The notes under the pieces were generated by a model. That model made no database searches, was not told the DNA's origin, and saw nothing but the letters and a program-made list of their open reading frames with translations. A stretch of 64,000 nucleotides of DNA from Haloflavibacter putidus (lineage in GTDB: Bacteria; Bacteroidota; Bacteroidia; Flavobacteriales; Flavobacteriaceae), in the NCBI RefSeq assembly GCF_006546625.1, contig NZ_VIAR01000004.1:62001-126000 (forward strand), in the 5' to 3' direction. The translations under genes were made by a program, and so were the position numbers. This document shows positions 29,011-37,604 of this stretch, in pieces. Position 1 is the first letter of the stretch. The number at the start of each line of letters is the position of its first letter.

Positions 29011-29925
29011 TTACACCAGAATAGTAGCGCCTTTACCGCTAACGTTATTTTTATCGTCTAAATAGAAATCTATACGACCTAAATTAATACCTGCCCAACC
29101 TACTTGGTTTACCAGTACATTTTTGTCTTCGGCATTTTTTGTAATGGTGGGTTTTTCTAAAAAAGTATGCGTATGTCCGCCAATAATCAAATCTATATTT
29201 TTGGTTTGTTTGGCAAGCTTTAAATCGTCTATTTTATCGTGTTCGTAATGGTAGCCAAGGTGCGAAAGACAAATTACCAAATCGCAATTTTCTTCTTCTT
29301 TTAAACGCTTTACAATGTCTTGACTTACCCCAACCGGATCTTGATAAACGGTTTCTTTATACATTTTTTTGTTAACCAAACCTTTCAATTGAATGCCAAG
29401 TCCAAAAACCCCAATTTTTACGCCTGCTTTTTCAAACACCTGGTAAGGCTTTATTTGTCCGTCGAGAACCGTATCCGAGAAATCATAATTACTGCTAAGC
29501 ATACTAAATTTAGCATTGGGCAATTGCGCGTTTAAACCATCTATGCCATTGTCAAAATCGTGGTTGCCAATGGTGGCGGCATCGTAACCAAGTTTGCTCA
29601 TTAATTTAAACTCCAATTCGCCTCCGTAGAAATTAAAAAACGGTGTTCCCTGAAAAATATCGCCGGCATCTAAAAGTAAAGTATCAGGGTTTTCTTTACG
29701 GATTTTTTCTATAAGCGTATAACGTTTTGCCACGCCACCAACGCCCGGATAATCTGCGTTAGATTTAGAAAAAGGCTCGATATGGCTGTGCACATCGTTG
29801 GTGTGCAAAATAGTAATGTGTTTTTTACTATTGGCTATAAAACTACTGTTTAAAAGCGCAGTACCGCCCAAACCGGTTAACAAACCCGCAGCAGCTGTTT
29901 TCTGTATAAAATCTCTTCTTTTCAT
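29011..29925 (-). CDS. Metallophosphatase, 5'-nucleotidase N-terminal-type domain
   Basis: A 304-residue protein with a Tat-like leader (MKRRDFIQKTAAAGLLTGLG). The metallophosphoesterase motifs are ILHTNDVHSHIEP, LLLDAGDIFQGTP, TIGNHDFDNG, LSHLGYHYE and GGHTHT. This equals the catalytic domain of UshA-type 5'-nucleotidases but without their C-terminal substrate domain, which is supplied by the gene 3 bases upstream. Together they should hydrolyse nucleotides in the periplasm or at the cell surface. It is the second gene of a two-gene operon. Confidence 0.9.
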   Translation of the reverse strand: MKRRDFIQKTAAAGLLTGLGGTALLNSSFIANSKKHITILHTNDVHSHIEPFSKSNADYPGVGGVAKRYTLIEKIRKENPDTLLLDAGDIFQGTPFFNFYGGELEFKLMSKLGYDAATIGNHDFDNGIDGLNAQLPNAKFSMLSSNYDFSDTVLDGQIKPYQVFEKAGVKIGVFGLGIQLKGLVNKKMYKETVYQDPVGVSQDIVKRLKEEENCDLVICLSHLGYHYEHDKIDDLKLAKQTKNIDLIIGGHTHTFLEKPTITKNAEDKNVLVNQVGWAGINLGRIDFYLDDKNNVSGKGATILV

Positions 29926-29928
29926 AGC

Positions 29929-30693
29929 TTATTCTTGAATAAAACGTTGGTCGCGCACCGGATTTATGGTATCGTGTTTTTTAAAATAGTCAATAAAAAT
30001 ATTGCGTAATTTATAGTCTAAATAAGTCTGACTTTCACGTTTGCCAAAGAAATACATTCGGTCGCCGCCTTCCATCAAATAATCGTTGGTAGCAATGTAG
30101 TAGGTTGTGTCGGGTTCAATTTTTTTTCCTTGAATACTGGCAGATTTTATAGCACCGTTTTTATCTAAAGTAAGCTGCATCCCGGCAATTGGGTGCGCAA
30201 TTTGATTTTTGGCCAGATAAACAAACATTTTTTGAACTTGCGTGCCTTTTAAACCAATTATAACTGCTTCGTTTTCAAACGGCATAATATTAAAACCGGT
30301 TTTGGTGGTAATATCTCCTTTGCTAATTATAGAACGAATCCCGCCGTGATTCAGTAAAACGCCATCTATCGTATTGCCTGTACGTTTTTTAAAAATTGGG
30401 TTAGCCATTTCTAAAACGGCATCTGCCATCATATTACCAATTGCGGTATTATATTTTCCGTCTTCTTTAGAAAGCGTTGTTGGCGTGTAAGACAAAACCG
30501 TGTTCATTTCTTCTTCAATACGGTTTTTATAAGGCTCGATAAAGTTTTTTATAGAGTCGTTTTCTTTAATAGAAGCTTCTATGCGCAGTTGCTTTCCTTC
30601 TATTTTAGATACTTCCAGTTCTTCTTTTTCTTCTTTGCACGAATTGATGAGTAAAAGCGTTACACTGAAAATAACAAAAAGTGTGCGTTTCAT
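29929..30693 (-). CDS. 5'-nucleotidase C-terminal domain lipoprotein
   Basis: A 254-residue lipoprotein (MKRTLFVIFSVTLLLINSC). The mature part carries NTAIGNMMADAVLEMA, DGVLLNHGGIRSII and NIMPFENEAVIIGLKG, then YYIATNDYLMEGGDRMYFFG, all typical of the substrate-binding C-terminal domain of 5'-nucleotidases. There is no metallophosphatase motif in it. The catalytic half is the next gene. A split of UshA-like enzymes into two proteins recurs in Flavobacteriia as far as I recall. Confidence 0.9.
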   Translation of the reverse strand: MKRTLFVIFSVTLLLINSCKEEKEELEVSKIEGKQLRIEASIKENDSIKNFIEPYKNRIEEEMNTVLSYTPTTLSKEDGKYNTAIGNMMADAVLEMANPIFKKRTGNTIDGVLLNHGGIRSIISKGDITTKTGFNIMPFENEAVIIGLKGTQVQKMFVYLAKNQIAHPIAGMQLTLDKNGAIKSASIQGKKIEPDTTYYIATNDYLMEGGDRMYFFGKRESQTYLDYKLRNIFIDYFKKHDTINPVRDQRFIQE

Positions 30694-30715
30694 ATTTTTA
30701 TAAAAAATTATGCTG

Positions 30716-30723
30716 CAAAGATA
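30716..30723 (-). promoter_or_regulatory. Candidate promoter box for the split 5'-nucleotidase operon
   Basis: On the minus strand this is TATCTTTG, a perfect TAnnTTTG, about 23 bases before the ATG at 30693. A leader of about 18 bases is expected. Confidence 0.5.
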
Positions 30724-30837
30724 ATTAGAATTACCTATTTATAGCTTCGTTTTAAAAACTCCGTTAAAAATTGTTGCATCCAATGTAACAATTTCGGTTT
30801 TTTGCAGTCTTACAAGTAACACGTAAAAAATCTTTGT

Positions 30838-32700
30838 ATGAGAAAAATATTTTATGGCCTTGTTTTGGCAATAACTATGATTGGCTGTAAGGCTACACAA
30901 CAAACTGCTGAAGATAGCACGGTAATGACCAATATAGATTTGGTAAATGTGCAAGACGATAAAGTAATAGTAAGTTTAGACCCCGGAAAATTTACCACAA
31001 CTACCACCACTTTTTATATCCCGAAAACCGTACCCGGAACTTATTCTACAGATAATTACGGAAAATTTATGGAAAACCTGCAAGCCTACGATTATGACGG
31101 CAACCAAATGAATGTTACCCGACTAAACCACAATAGCTGGCAGATAGACCAAGCAGGAAATTTAGATAAAGTTACTTATTGGGTAAACGATTCCTTTGAT
31201 GTAGAAGGCGAGGAAGGAGTTTTTTCCCCGGCAGGGACAAACATAGAAAAAGACGAAAATTTTATGTTGAATTTACACGGGTTTGTGGGTTATTTTGAAG
31301 GACTTTCAGAAAATGCGTACCAACTTAGCATAAAACATCCAACTAATTTAACTGCTGGAACTTCGTTACAAAAATTTTCTACGCCCGAAAGTCAGAGCAA
31401 CACAGGTTTAGATGTATTCCGCGCAAAGCGTTATTTTGAGATTACAGACAATCCTATTATGTATGCAGATAGCGATATGGTGACTTTTAATTTGGATGGG
31501 ATGGAAGTTGAGCTGCAAGTATATTCTCCTAATAACGCCTATACTGCAGAAGATCTAAAGCCTAATATGCAAAAGGTTTTACAAGCTCAAAAAGACTTTT
31601 TAGGCGATGTAAATAGTACAGATAAATATGTTATTTTGCTGTATTTGGCAGATATGCAAGAATTAGATGCGCGTGGTTTTGGTGCCTTAGAACACCATAC
31701 CTCTACCAGCGTTGTCTTACCGGAAACTATGCCGTTAGAAACTTTAAACGAAACGATGACAGATGTAGTTTCGCACGAATTTTTTCATATTATCACACCG
31801 TTGAGCGTTCACTCTAAAGAAGTACATTATTTTGATTATAACAATCCAAAAATGTCGCAACATCTTTGGATGTACGAAGGTGTAACCGAATATTTTGCGA
31901 ATCTTTTTCAGGTAAAACAAGACTTGATAGATAACCAAGCTTTTTACGAGCGTATGTCTGAAAAAATAGCGACTGCGCAAAGTTTTGACGATACAATGCC
32001 CTTTACGGAATTGAGCAAAAACGTTTTAAAAGACAAGTATAAAGACAGCTATTATAACGTATATATGAAAGGTGCTTTAATAGGGATGACCTTAGATATA
32101 CGCTTGCGCGAATTGAGTAATGGTGAGATGGGAATTTTAGATTTAATGAAGAAATTGAGCAACAAATACGGGCAAAACAAACCATTTGAAGATAATGAGT
32201 TAATTCCGACAATTGTAGAGATGACTTATCCTGAAATTCAGACTTATTTTGACAAATATGTTATCGGTAGTACGCCAATTCCGTACGATGAGTTTTTTGC
32301 TAAAGTTGGTGTAGAAAAAGCAGAAACTACTATAAATACCAGTTATTTCTTAAAAGGACAAGTACCTTATATAGATGGCAAACCAGAAACAAACGAATTG
32401 TATTTTAGAGAAGGCATTGCGTATAATTCTTTTTTAAATGATTTAGGCGTAGAACCAAACGATATTATTAAAACCATTAACGGCAAAAAGTACGGCATAG
32501 ATAACGTTTACGGCTTAATTGTAAGTTCGCAAGGCTGGACAAAAGACGATACGATTACAATGGTGGTAGAACGCGATGGCGAAGAAATAGAACTTTCGGC
32601 GAAAGCCAAAAAGCCAACAGCTATAAAAACCAGCTTAAAAGAAATGGATTTGCCCGCAACAGACAAACGGGTGCAACTTAGAAAAGCCTGGTTAAATTAA
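30838..32700 (+). CDS. M61 family metallopeptidase lipoprotein with PDZ domain
   Basis: A 620-residue lipoprotein (MRKIFYGLVLAITMIGC). The N-terminal beta domain (about 25-180) is followed by the catalytic domain with zinc motif HEFFH at about 313-317 and the downstream EGVTEYF segment (Glu347 on), matching M61 glycyl-aminopeptidase-like enzymes. The last 120 residues contain a PDZ-like domain (NDLGVEPNDIIKTINGKKYG). It probably acts as an aminopeptidase in the periplasm or outer envelope. It is divergent from the split 5'-nucleotidase operon. Confidence 0.92.
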   Translation: MRKIFYGLVLAITMIGCKATQQTAEDSTVMTNIDLVNVQDDKVIVSLDPGKFTTTTTTFYIPKTVPGTYSTDNYGKFMENLQAYDYDGNQMNVTRLNHNSWQIDQAGNLDKVTYWVNDSFDVEGEEGVFSPAGTNIEKDENFMLNLHGFVGYFEGLSENAYQLSIKHPTNLTAGTSLQKFSTPESQSNTGLDVFRAKRYFEITDNPIMYADSDMVTFNLDGMEVELQVYSPNNAYTAEDLKPNMQKVLQAQKDFLGDVNSTDKYVILLYLADMQELDARGFGALEHHTSTSVVLPETMPLETLNETMTDVVSHEFFHIITPLSVHSKEVHYFDYNNPKMSQHLWMYEGVTEYFANLFQVKQDLIDNQAFYERMSEKIATAQSFDDTMPFTELSKNVLKDKYKDSYYNVYMKGALIGMTLDIRLRELSNGEMGILDLMKKLSNKYGQNKPFEDNELIPTIVEMTYPEIQTYFDKYVIGSTPIPYDEFFAKVGVEKAETTINTSYFLKGQVPYIDGKPETNELYFREGIAYNSFLNDLGVEPNDIIKTINGKKYGIDNVYGLIVSSQGWTKDDTITMVVERDGEEIELSAKAKKPTAIKTSLKEMDLPATDKRVQLRKAWLN

Positions 32701-32725
32701 TGGCTTAATTTATTAATAAACAAGA

Positions 32726-32772
32726 TGGTATAAAGCAGTTGCAGCAAAGCCTGTTGTAATTGCTTTATACTA
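32726..32772. other. Long perfect hairpin without T-run
   Basis: Bases 32726-32746 pair with 32752-32772 around the five-base loop AAGCC. The 21 pairs contain only G-T wobbles (four) and no mismatch; the outer ten bases GTATAAAGCA / TGCTTTATAC are exact. Neither strand has a T-tract after the stem, so it is not a classical terminator. It lies between the M61 peptidase gene and the DUF6913 gene. Confidence 0.6.
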
Positions 32773-32803
32773 CTTATCTTTCTGCAAAAAAATAACACAC
32801 CTC

Positions 32804-33304
32804 TTGCGATTATATAATTATCAAACACGTTTAAATACTGCTATAAAAAAACACCAAGCGGGTTCTATTAGCTCGTTAAAAAAAGTTGGTATTTTAATAG
32901 ATACGCAAGCAATGCCAGATTGTAAAGCTTATACAATATTGCAAAAAGAATTGGCAGAAAATAATACACAATTTGAAGTCTTGTTTTACGTTTCTAAAGA
33001 AAGCGATGTTACGGCAGATACAGAAAAATGGTTTTCTAAAAAAGCTTTAAACCTTTACGGAAAATTTAAAAAAGAGGGAACGGCAAAGAGCTTTGAGCAA
33101 CAAAATTTTGACTTATTGATAAATTATTTTGTAAAGCCGCCAGAAGCCTTATTATTGCTTAGCGCTTTGGTAAACGCAAAATTAAAAGTTGGTTTTGAAT
33201 TAGAATGTACAGGCTTAAACGATTTAAGCATAGCCACAGACCCTAAAAACACAAAGCTTTTTGCGCAAGAAGTAAAAAAATATTTATCGATTATAAATCA
33301 GTAA
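32804..33304 (+). CDS. DUF6913-like protein
   Basis: A 166-residue cytosolic protein with a TTG start at 32804 ([20 protein letters not shown]); no ATG is available nearby. It has an alternating alpha/beta pattern with [29 protein letters not shown] and VGFELECTG strands, as in the DUF6913 family of Flavobacteriia. Its function is unknown. It ends 2 bases before dapA and is probably cotranscribed with it, a pairing I believe is common in this clade. Confidence 0.75.
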   Translation: MRLYNYQTRLNTAIKKHQAGSISSLKKVGILIDTQAMPDCKAYTILQKELAENNTQFEVLFYVSKESDVTADTEKWFSKKALNLYGKFKKEGTAKSFEQQNFDLLINYFVKPPEALLLLSALVNAKLKVGFELECTGLNDLSIATDPKNTKLFAQEVKKYLSIINQ

Positions 33305-33306
33305 TT

Positions 33307-34185
33307 ATGAAAAAATTTACCGGTACCGGTGTAGCATTAATCACGCCTTTCAAAGAAGATAAAAGCGTAGATTTTGAAGCTTTAAAAAGAGTAGTGCAAT
33401 TTCAGTTAGAAAACGGTGTAGATTATTTGGTAGTTTTAGGTACCACAGGAGAATATGCAGTTTTAACCAACGAAGAACGAGAAAAAGTAAAACAATTTAT
33501 TGTTACCCAAGTAAACGGGAAGTTGCCTTTGGTACTTGGTATTGGCGGCAACAATACCCAGGCTGTGATAGAACGCTTAAAAACCGAAAGTGTAAAAGGT
33601 TTTGACGCTATTTTATCGGTTTCTCCTTATTATAACAAACCTTCGCAAGAAGGTATTTTTAGACACTTTACGGAAGTTTCAAATGCTGCACCTTTACCAA
33701 TAATTTTATATAATGTTCCCGGCAGAACAGCTTCTAACATGCTACCCGAAACCGTAGCACGTTTGGCCGAACATAAAAATATTATTGGTATAAAAGAAGC
33801 CGCCGGCAGTATGGATCAAGCTATGAAAATGATAGCCCAAACCCCAAAAGATTTCTTGGTAATTTCTGGCGAAGATATGCTTGCTTTACCAATGGTTTTG
33901 GCCGGTGGGGCAGGAGTAATATCTGTTGTGGCGCAAGGTTTTCCAAAAGAATTTTCTAAAATGTTACGTTTAGGCTTAGAAAGAAAAGTAGACGAAGCTT
34001 TTGCAATTCATTACCAATTAGCCCCGGTAATAGATATGGTTTTTGCAGAAGGAAACCCGGCTGGTATAAAAGCGGTTTTTAAAGACTTAGGTTTGGCAGA
34101 AAATTGTGTACGATTACCTTTGGTAGAAGCCAGCCATGCGTTAAGCAAAGTAATTTCTACTTTTTGCAAAGAGCAACAAGTTTAA
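33307..34185 (+). CDS. dapA: 4-hydroxy-tetrahydrodipicolinate synthase
   Basis: A 292-residue TIM barrel of normal length. It shows [16 protein letters not shown] (pyruvate carboxylate binding), the catalytic tyrosine in ILYNVPGRT and the Schiff-base lysine in IIGIKEAAG. It condenses pyruvate with aspartate semialdehyde in the lysine and diaminopimelate pathway, which feeds peptidoglycan. It is the second gene after the DUF6913 gene; bamD follows with its own promoter box. Confidence 0.96.
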   Translation: MKKFTGTGVALITPFKEDKSVDFEALKRVVQFQLENGVDYLVVLGTTGEYAVLTNEEREKVKQFIVTQVNGKLPLVLGIGGNNTQAVIERLKTESVKGFDAILSVSPYYNKPSQEGIFRHFTEVSNAAPLPIILYNVPGRTASNMLPETVARLAEHKNIIGIKEAAGSMDQAMKMIAQTPKDFLVISGEDMLALPMVLAGGAGVISVVAQGFPKEFSKMLRLGLERKVDEAFAIHYQLAPVIDMVFAEGNPAGIKAVFKDLGLAENCVRLPLVEASHALSKVISTFCKEQQV

Positions 34186-34252
34186 ATAAACCTAAGCAAG
34201 TCAAGAAAAAACCAAAATTTCTTTTTCGTTTTTTAAATACGATTTAATACCC

Positions 34253-34260
34253 TACTTTTG
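34253..34260 (+). promoter_or_regulatory. Candidate promoter box for the bamD operon
   Basis: TACTTTTG is a perfect TAnnTTTG, 16 bases before the ATG at 34277, giving a leader of about 12 bases. The -33 region is only T-rich. Confidence 0.55.
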
Positions 34261-34276
34261 CAAGATATTTGTGTAT

Positions 34277-35098
34277 ATGATTAAAAAGATAATTTTTTTA
34301 GCCTTAACCGGTGTGCTTTTAACAAGTTGTAGTCAATACCAAAAGGTGTTGAAAAACGACGATATTAAAGCAAAATACGAGATGGCTGCTAAGCTTTACG
34401 AAGAAGGCAAAGCAGAAGATAAGAACAGTAAATACAAAAAATCCTTACGGTTGGTAGAGCAAATTTTGCCACAGTATAGTGGTAAGCCACAAGGGGAAAA
34501 AATAAGGTTTATTTACGCAGATTTATTTTATCGCTTAGAATCTTATTTTGATTCCGGTTACCAATTTGAACGTTTTACAAAAGCTCACGCCCAAAGCGAA
34601 AAAGCAGAAGAAGCTTTGTTTAAATCTGCTAAGAGTTATTATTACATTTCACCGCGTTATAGTTTAGACCAAAAAGAAACGCATACCGGTATATCAAAAT
34701 TACAAACTTATATATCGCAATATCCAGATGGTGAATATATAGGCGAAGCTAATGAGTTGGTACGCGAATTGCAGGAGAAACTAGAGAAAAAAGCTTTTTT
34801 AATTGCAAGGCAGTATTACCATTTAGAAGATTATAAAGCCAGTATGGCTGCGATGGAGAATTTTATAGAAAATTATCCCGGCTCTAAATATATAGAAAAA
34901 GCCTATTATTATAAGATGGATGCGGCCTATCTTTTGGCAATAAACAGTTACCAGTATTTGGTGCAAGAACGTTTAAATACCGCAAAAGATTATTACCAAG
35001 ATTATATAAAATTTTATCCTGAAGGCGAATTTAATGAAGAGGTAAGGTCTACTTCAGAAGATATTGAAACCCGTTTAGAAAACTTTCAAAAAAGTTAA
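34277..35098 (+). CDS. bamD: Outer membrane assembly lipoprotein BamD
   Basis: The ATG at 34277 is preferred over the GTG at 34271. The protein has about 273 residues, a lipoprotein signal (MIKKIIFLALTGVLLTSC) and TPR-type helical repeats, with YEMAAKLYEEGKAEDKNSKY, SAKSYYYISPRYSLDQ and FIENYPGSKYIEKAYYY. This matches BamD, the essential partner of BamA in beta-barrel insertion. It starts the block bamD, rpoZ, coaBC, porD, recN. Confidence 0.92.
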   Translation: MIKKIIFLALTGVLLTSCSQYQKVLKNDDIKAKYEMAAKLYEEGKAEDKNSKYKKSLRLVEQILPQYSGKPQGEKIRFIYADLFYRLESYFDSGYQFERFTKAHAQSEKAEEALFKSAKSYYYISPRYSLDQKETHTGISKLQTYISQYPDGEYIGEANELVRELQEKLEKKAFLIARQYYHLEDYKASMAAMENFIENYPGSKYIEKAYYYKMDAAYLLAINSYQYLVQERLNTAKDYYQDYIKFYPEGEFNEEVRSTSEDIETRLENFQKS

Positions 35099-35101
35099 AT
35101 T

Positions 35102-35437
35102 ATGAGTACAGATTTAAAGAACACAACTGCTCCGGTTACCACTACCACTATAGATAAAAATAGAGTAGATGCCCCAACCGATAATATTTATGAAGCTATT
35201 TCGATTATTGCAAAAAGAGCAACGCAAATCAATACCGAAATTAAAAAAGAGCTTTTAGAAAAGTTAGACGAATTTGCTACCTATAACGATAGCTTAGACG
35301 AAATTTTCGAAAATAAAGAGCAAATAGAAGTTTCTAAATTTTACGAGCGTTTGCCAAAACCACAAGCTTTAGCCGTAGAAGAATGGTTAGAAGGTAAAAT
35401 TTATTACAGAAATACCAACACAACTACAGAAGAGTAA
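35102..35437 (+). CDS. rpoZ: RNA polymerase omega subunit
   Basis: A 111-residue protein with DNIYEAISIIAKRATQINTE, the Bacteroidota form of the omega signature (normally an ARRAxQI-like helix), followed by an extended acidic C-terminus. It assists assembly of the beta' subunit. It starts 3 bases after bamD and ends 5 bases before coaBC. Confidence 0.88.
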   Translation: MSTDLKNTTAPVTTTTIDKNRVDAPTDNIYEAISIIAKRATQINTEIKKELLEKLDEFATYNDSLDEIFENKEQIEVSKFYERLPKPQALAVEEWLEGKIYYRNTNTTTEE

Positions 35438-35442
35438 TTTTT

Positions 35443-36642
35443 ATGGAAGTCTTAAGCGGTAAAAATATACTTTTGGGCATTACCGCCGGTATTGCCGCTT
35501 ATAAAACTTCTTTTTTGGTACGACTTTTTATAAAAGCCGGTGCCAACGTAAAAGTGGTTATGACACCGCAGGCCAAAGAGTTCGTTACTCCTTTAACGCT
35601 TTCTACACTTTCTAAAAACCCGGTTATAAGCAGCTTTACGGAAGAAGAAGGCGAAGTTTGGAACAATCATGTAGATTTAGGTCTTTGGGCAGATATTATG
35701 CTTATTGCGCCCGCTACGGCCAATACGTTATCTAAAATGGCCAACGGCCAGTGCGATAACTTTTTGCTGGCTACTTATTTGTCTGCTAAATGTCCGGTGT
35801 ATTTTGCGCCGGCGATGGATTTGGATATGTACCAACACCCCAGCACCAAAGAAAGTCTTAAGAAATTACAAGAATTTGGCAACCATATAATTCCCGCAGA
35901 AAGCGGCGAACTTGCCAGCGGTTTATCCGGAAAAGGAAGAATGGCAGAGCCTGAAACCATTGTAAAAGCAATAAGCAATTCCGTAAAGAAAAATTTACCG
36001 CTTTACAATAAAAAATTCTTGATTACCGCCGGACCAACATACGAAGCTATAGATCCGGTGCGATTTATAGGCAACCATTCTAGCGGCAAAATGGGGTTTG
36101 CTTTGGCTGAAGAAGCTGCAAAATTGGGCGCTACGGTTTTTTTAATTTCCGGCCCTACGGCATTAACCGCAAAATCTTCTTCCGTAAAGCAAATAAATGT
36201 AACTTCTACCGCAGAAATGTTGCAAGCAACAGAAAGCTATTTTGATGAGGTAGATGTTGCTATTGCTGCAGCGGCGGTTTCGGATTATAGACCGGTAAAA
36301 GCGGCAGATCAAAAAATAAAAAAGTCAGAGAAGACGCTTTCGCTGGAATTGGAAAAAACAGAAGATATTTTGCTGGCGATGGGTAAACGCAAAAAAAAGC
36401 AGTTATTGGTAGGCTTTGCCCTAGAAACCGAAAACGAAGTAGAAAACGCTACTGCCAAATTGGACAAGAAAAATTTAGATTTTATTGTTTTAAACAGTTT
36501 GCGCGATAAAGGAGCTGGTTTTAAAGAAGATACCAACAAAATAAAAATTATTAGTAAAACAAACAGCCTTGATTTTGCGTTAAAACCAAAACAAGAAGTT
36601 GCAAAAGACATTATTCTGCAGGTTATAGAACGCCTGTCTTAA
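35443..36642 (+). CDS. coaBC: Bifunctional CoaBC (phosphopantothenoylcysteine decarboxylase/synthetase)
   Basis: A 399-residue fusion. The CoaC half has GITAGIAAYK, IAPATANTLSKMANG and PAMDLDMYQHP; the CoaB half has ITAGPTYEAIDPVRFIGNHS and AAAVSDYRP. It makes 4'-phosphopantetheine from phosphopantothenate and cysteine with CTP and FMN. At the site of the E. coli CoaC cysteine (ACGDIG in that protein) this one reads ASGLSGKGRM, so serine replaces the cysteine; other CoaBC proteins also show this, as I recall. It partners with coaE at 54429 in CoA synthesis. Confidence 0.95.
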   Translation: MEVLSGKNILLGITAGIAAYKTSFLVRLFIKAGANVKVVMTPQAKEFVTPLTLSTLSKNPVISSFTEEEGEVWNNHVDLGLWADIMLIAPATANTLSKMANGQCDNFLLATYLSAKCPVYFAPAMDLDMYQHPSTKESLKKLQEFGNHIIPAESGELASGLSGKGRMAEPETIVKAISNSVKKNLPLYNKKFLITAGPTYEAIDPVRFIGNHSSGKMGFALAEEAAKLGATVFLISGPTALTAKSSSVKQINVTSTAEMLQATESYFDEVDVAIAAAAVSDYRPVKAADQKIKKSEKTLSLELEKTEDILLAMGKRKKKQLLVGFALETENEVENATAKLDKKNLDFIVLNSLRDKGAGFKEDTNKIKIISKTNSLDFALKPKQEVAKDIILQVIERLS

Positions 36643-36654
36643 TTCCGTGAAGAA

Positions 36655-37548
36655 ATGCGTAGATATATTTTTGTTCTCCTGTTAAGTTTTGTTGTTGGTT
36701 TTAGTAGCCAAGCACAAGAGGTAAATTGTAGCGTAAAAGTAAATGCAGAACAAACCGGGCGTACAAAACTGTCTATTTTTAACACGCTAGAATCTGCCTT
36801 GCAAGAGTTTGTGTCAGAAAACACGTGGACAAAGTTAAATCTACAAGAGCACGAAAAGATAAACTGCAATATTTTTATTAACATCACCTCTTACGATTCT
36901 AATAACTTTAAGGCTACATTGCAAATACAGTCTTCGCGACCAATTTTTGGTTCTGTTGCTACTACGCCGGTGTTTAATTTTAAAGACAACGATTTTGATT
37001 TTGAGTACACCGAATATCAAAATTTAGATTATAGTCCTAATACCTTCAATTCTAATTTGGTTTCTGGCATTAGCTTTTATATTTACACCATTTTAGGCTT
37101 AGATGCAGATACTTTTGAGTTACAAGGCGGCCAAGCTTATTATGAAGAAGCACGACAAATAGTAAATACCGCCCAGCAAAGCAATTATGAAGGTTGGCGT
37201 GCCGGCGGAAACAACAAAAGCAGGTTTCGTTTAAATAGCGATTTACTTTCCAACAATTTTACCGGTTACAGAGATGCTTTGTATACCTATCATAGATTAG
37301 GTTTAGACAAAATGCACGAAGATGTAGAAGAAGGTAAACAAAAAATAGCAGAGGCTATCTTGGCTTTAAAACAAGTAAATAATACACGACCAAATTCTTT
37401 ACTTATTCGTACGTTTTTTGATGCTAAAGCAGACGAGATAGAAAAGATTTTTAGCGGCGGACCTTCCGTTCCTATAACAGAAGTTGTAGAAACTTTAAAC
37501 AGAATTGCGCCTTTATATAGCAAAAACTGGTCTTCTATAAAGTATTAA
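36655..37548 (+). CDS. porD: DUF4835 family protein, T9SS-linked PorD
   Basis: A 297-residue exported protein (signal MRRYIFVLLLSFVVGFSSQA). The mature start QEVNCSVKVNAEQTGRTKLS and the later NLVSGISFYIYTILGLDADT are characteristic of the DUF4835 family, which is named PorD in some type IX secretion annotations. Its position between coaBC and recN is conserved in Flavobacteriia. The link to T9SS is family knowledge and is not shown by this sequence; it fits the four T9SS cargo genes in the window. Confidence 0.82.
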   Translation: MRRYIFVLLLSFVVGFSSQAQEVNCSVKVNAEQTGRTKLSIFNTLESALQEFVSENTWTKLNLQEHEKINCNIFINITSYDSNNFKATLQIQSSRPIFGSVATTPVFNFKDNDFDFEYTEYQNLDYSPNTFNSNLVSGISFYIYTILGLDADTFELQGGQAYYEEARQIVNTAQQSNYEGWRAGGNNKSRFRLNSDLLSNNFTGYRDALYTYHRLGLDKMHEDVEEGKQKIAEAILALKQVNNTRPNSLLIRTFFDAKADEIEKIFSGGPSVPITEVVETLNRIAPLYSKNWSSIKY

Positions 37549-37604
37549 TTATTTTGGTGGCAGCAATAAATTTCGTTTTATCTTTACGGAAAAATTAAAC
37601 CGAT

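Noticed and set aside
30831-30838. Promoter box just before the M61 peptidase start
   Set aside because: AATCTTTG misses the T of TAnnTTTG, and the implied transcript would begin inside the start codon.
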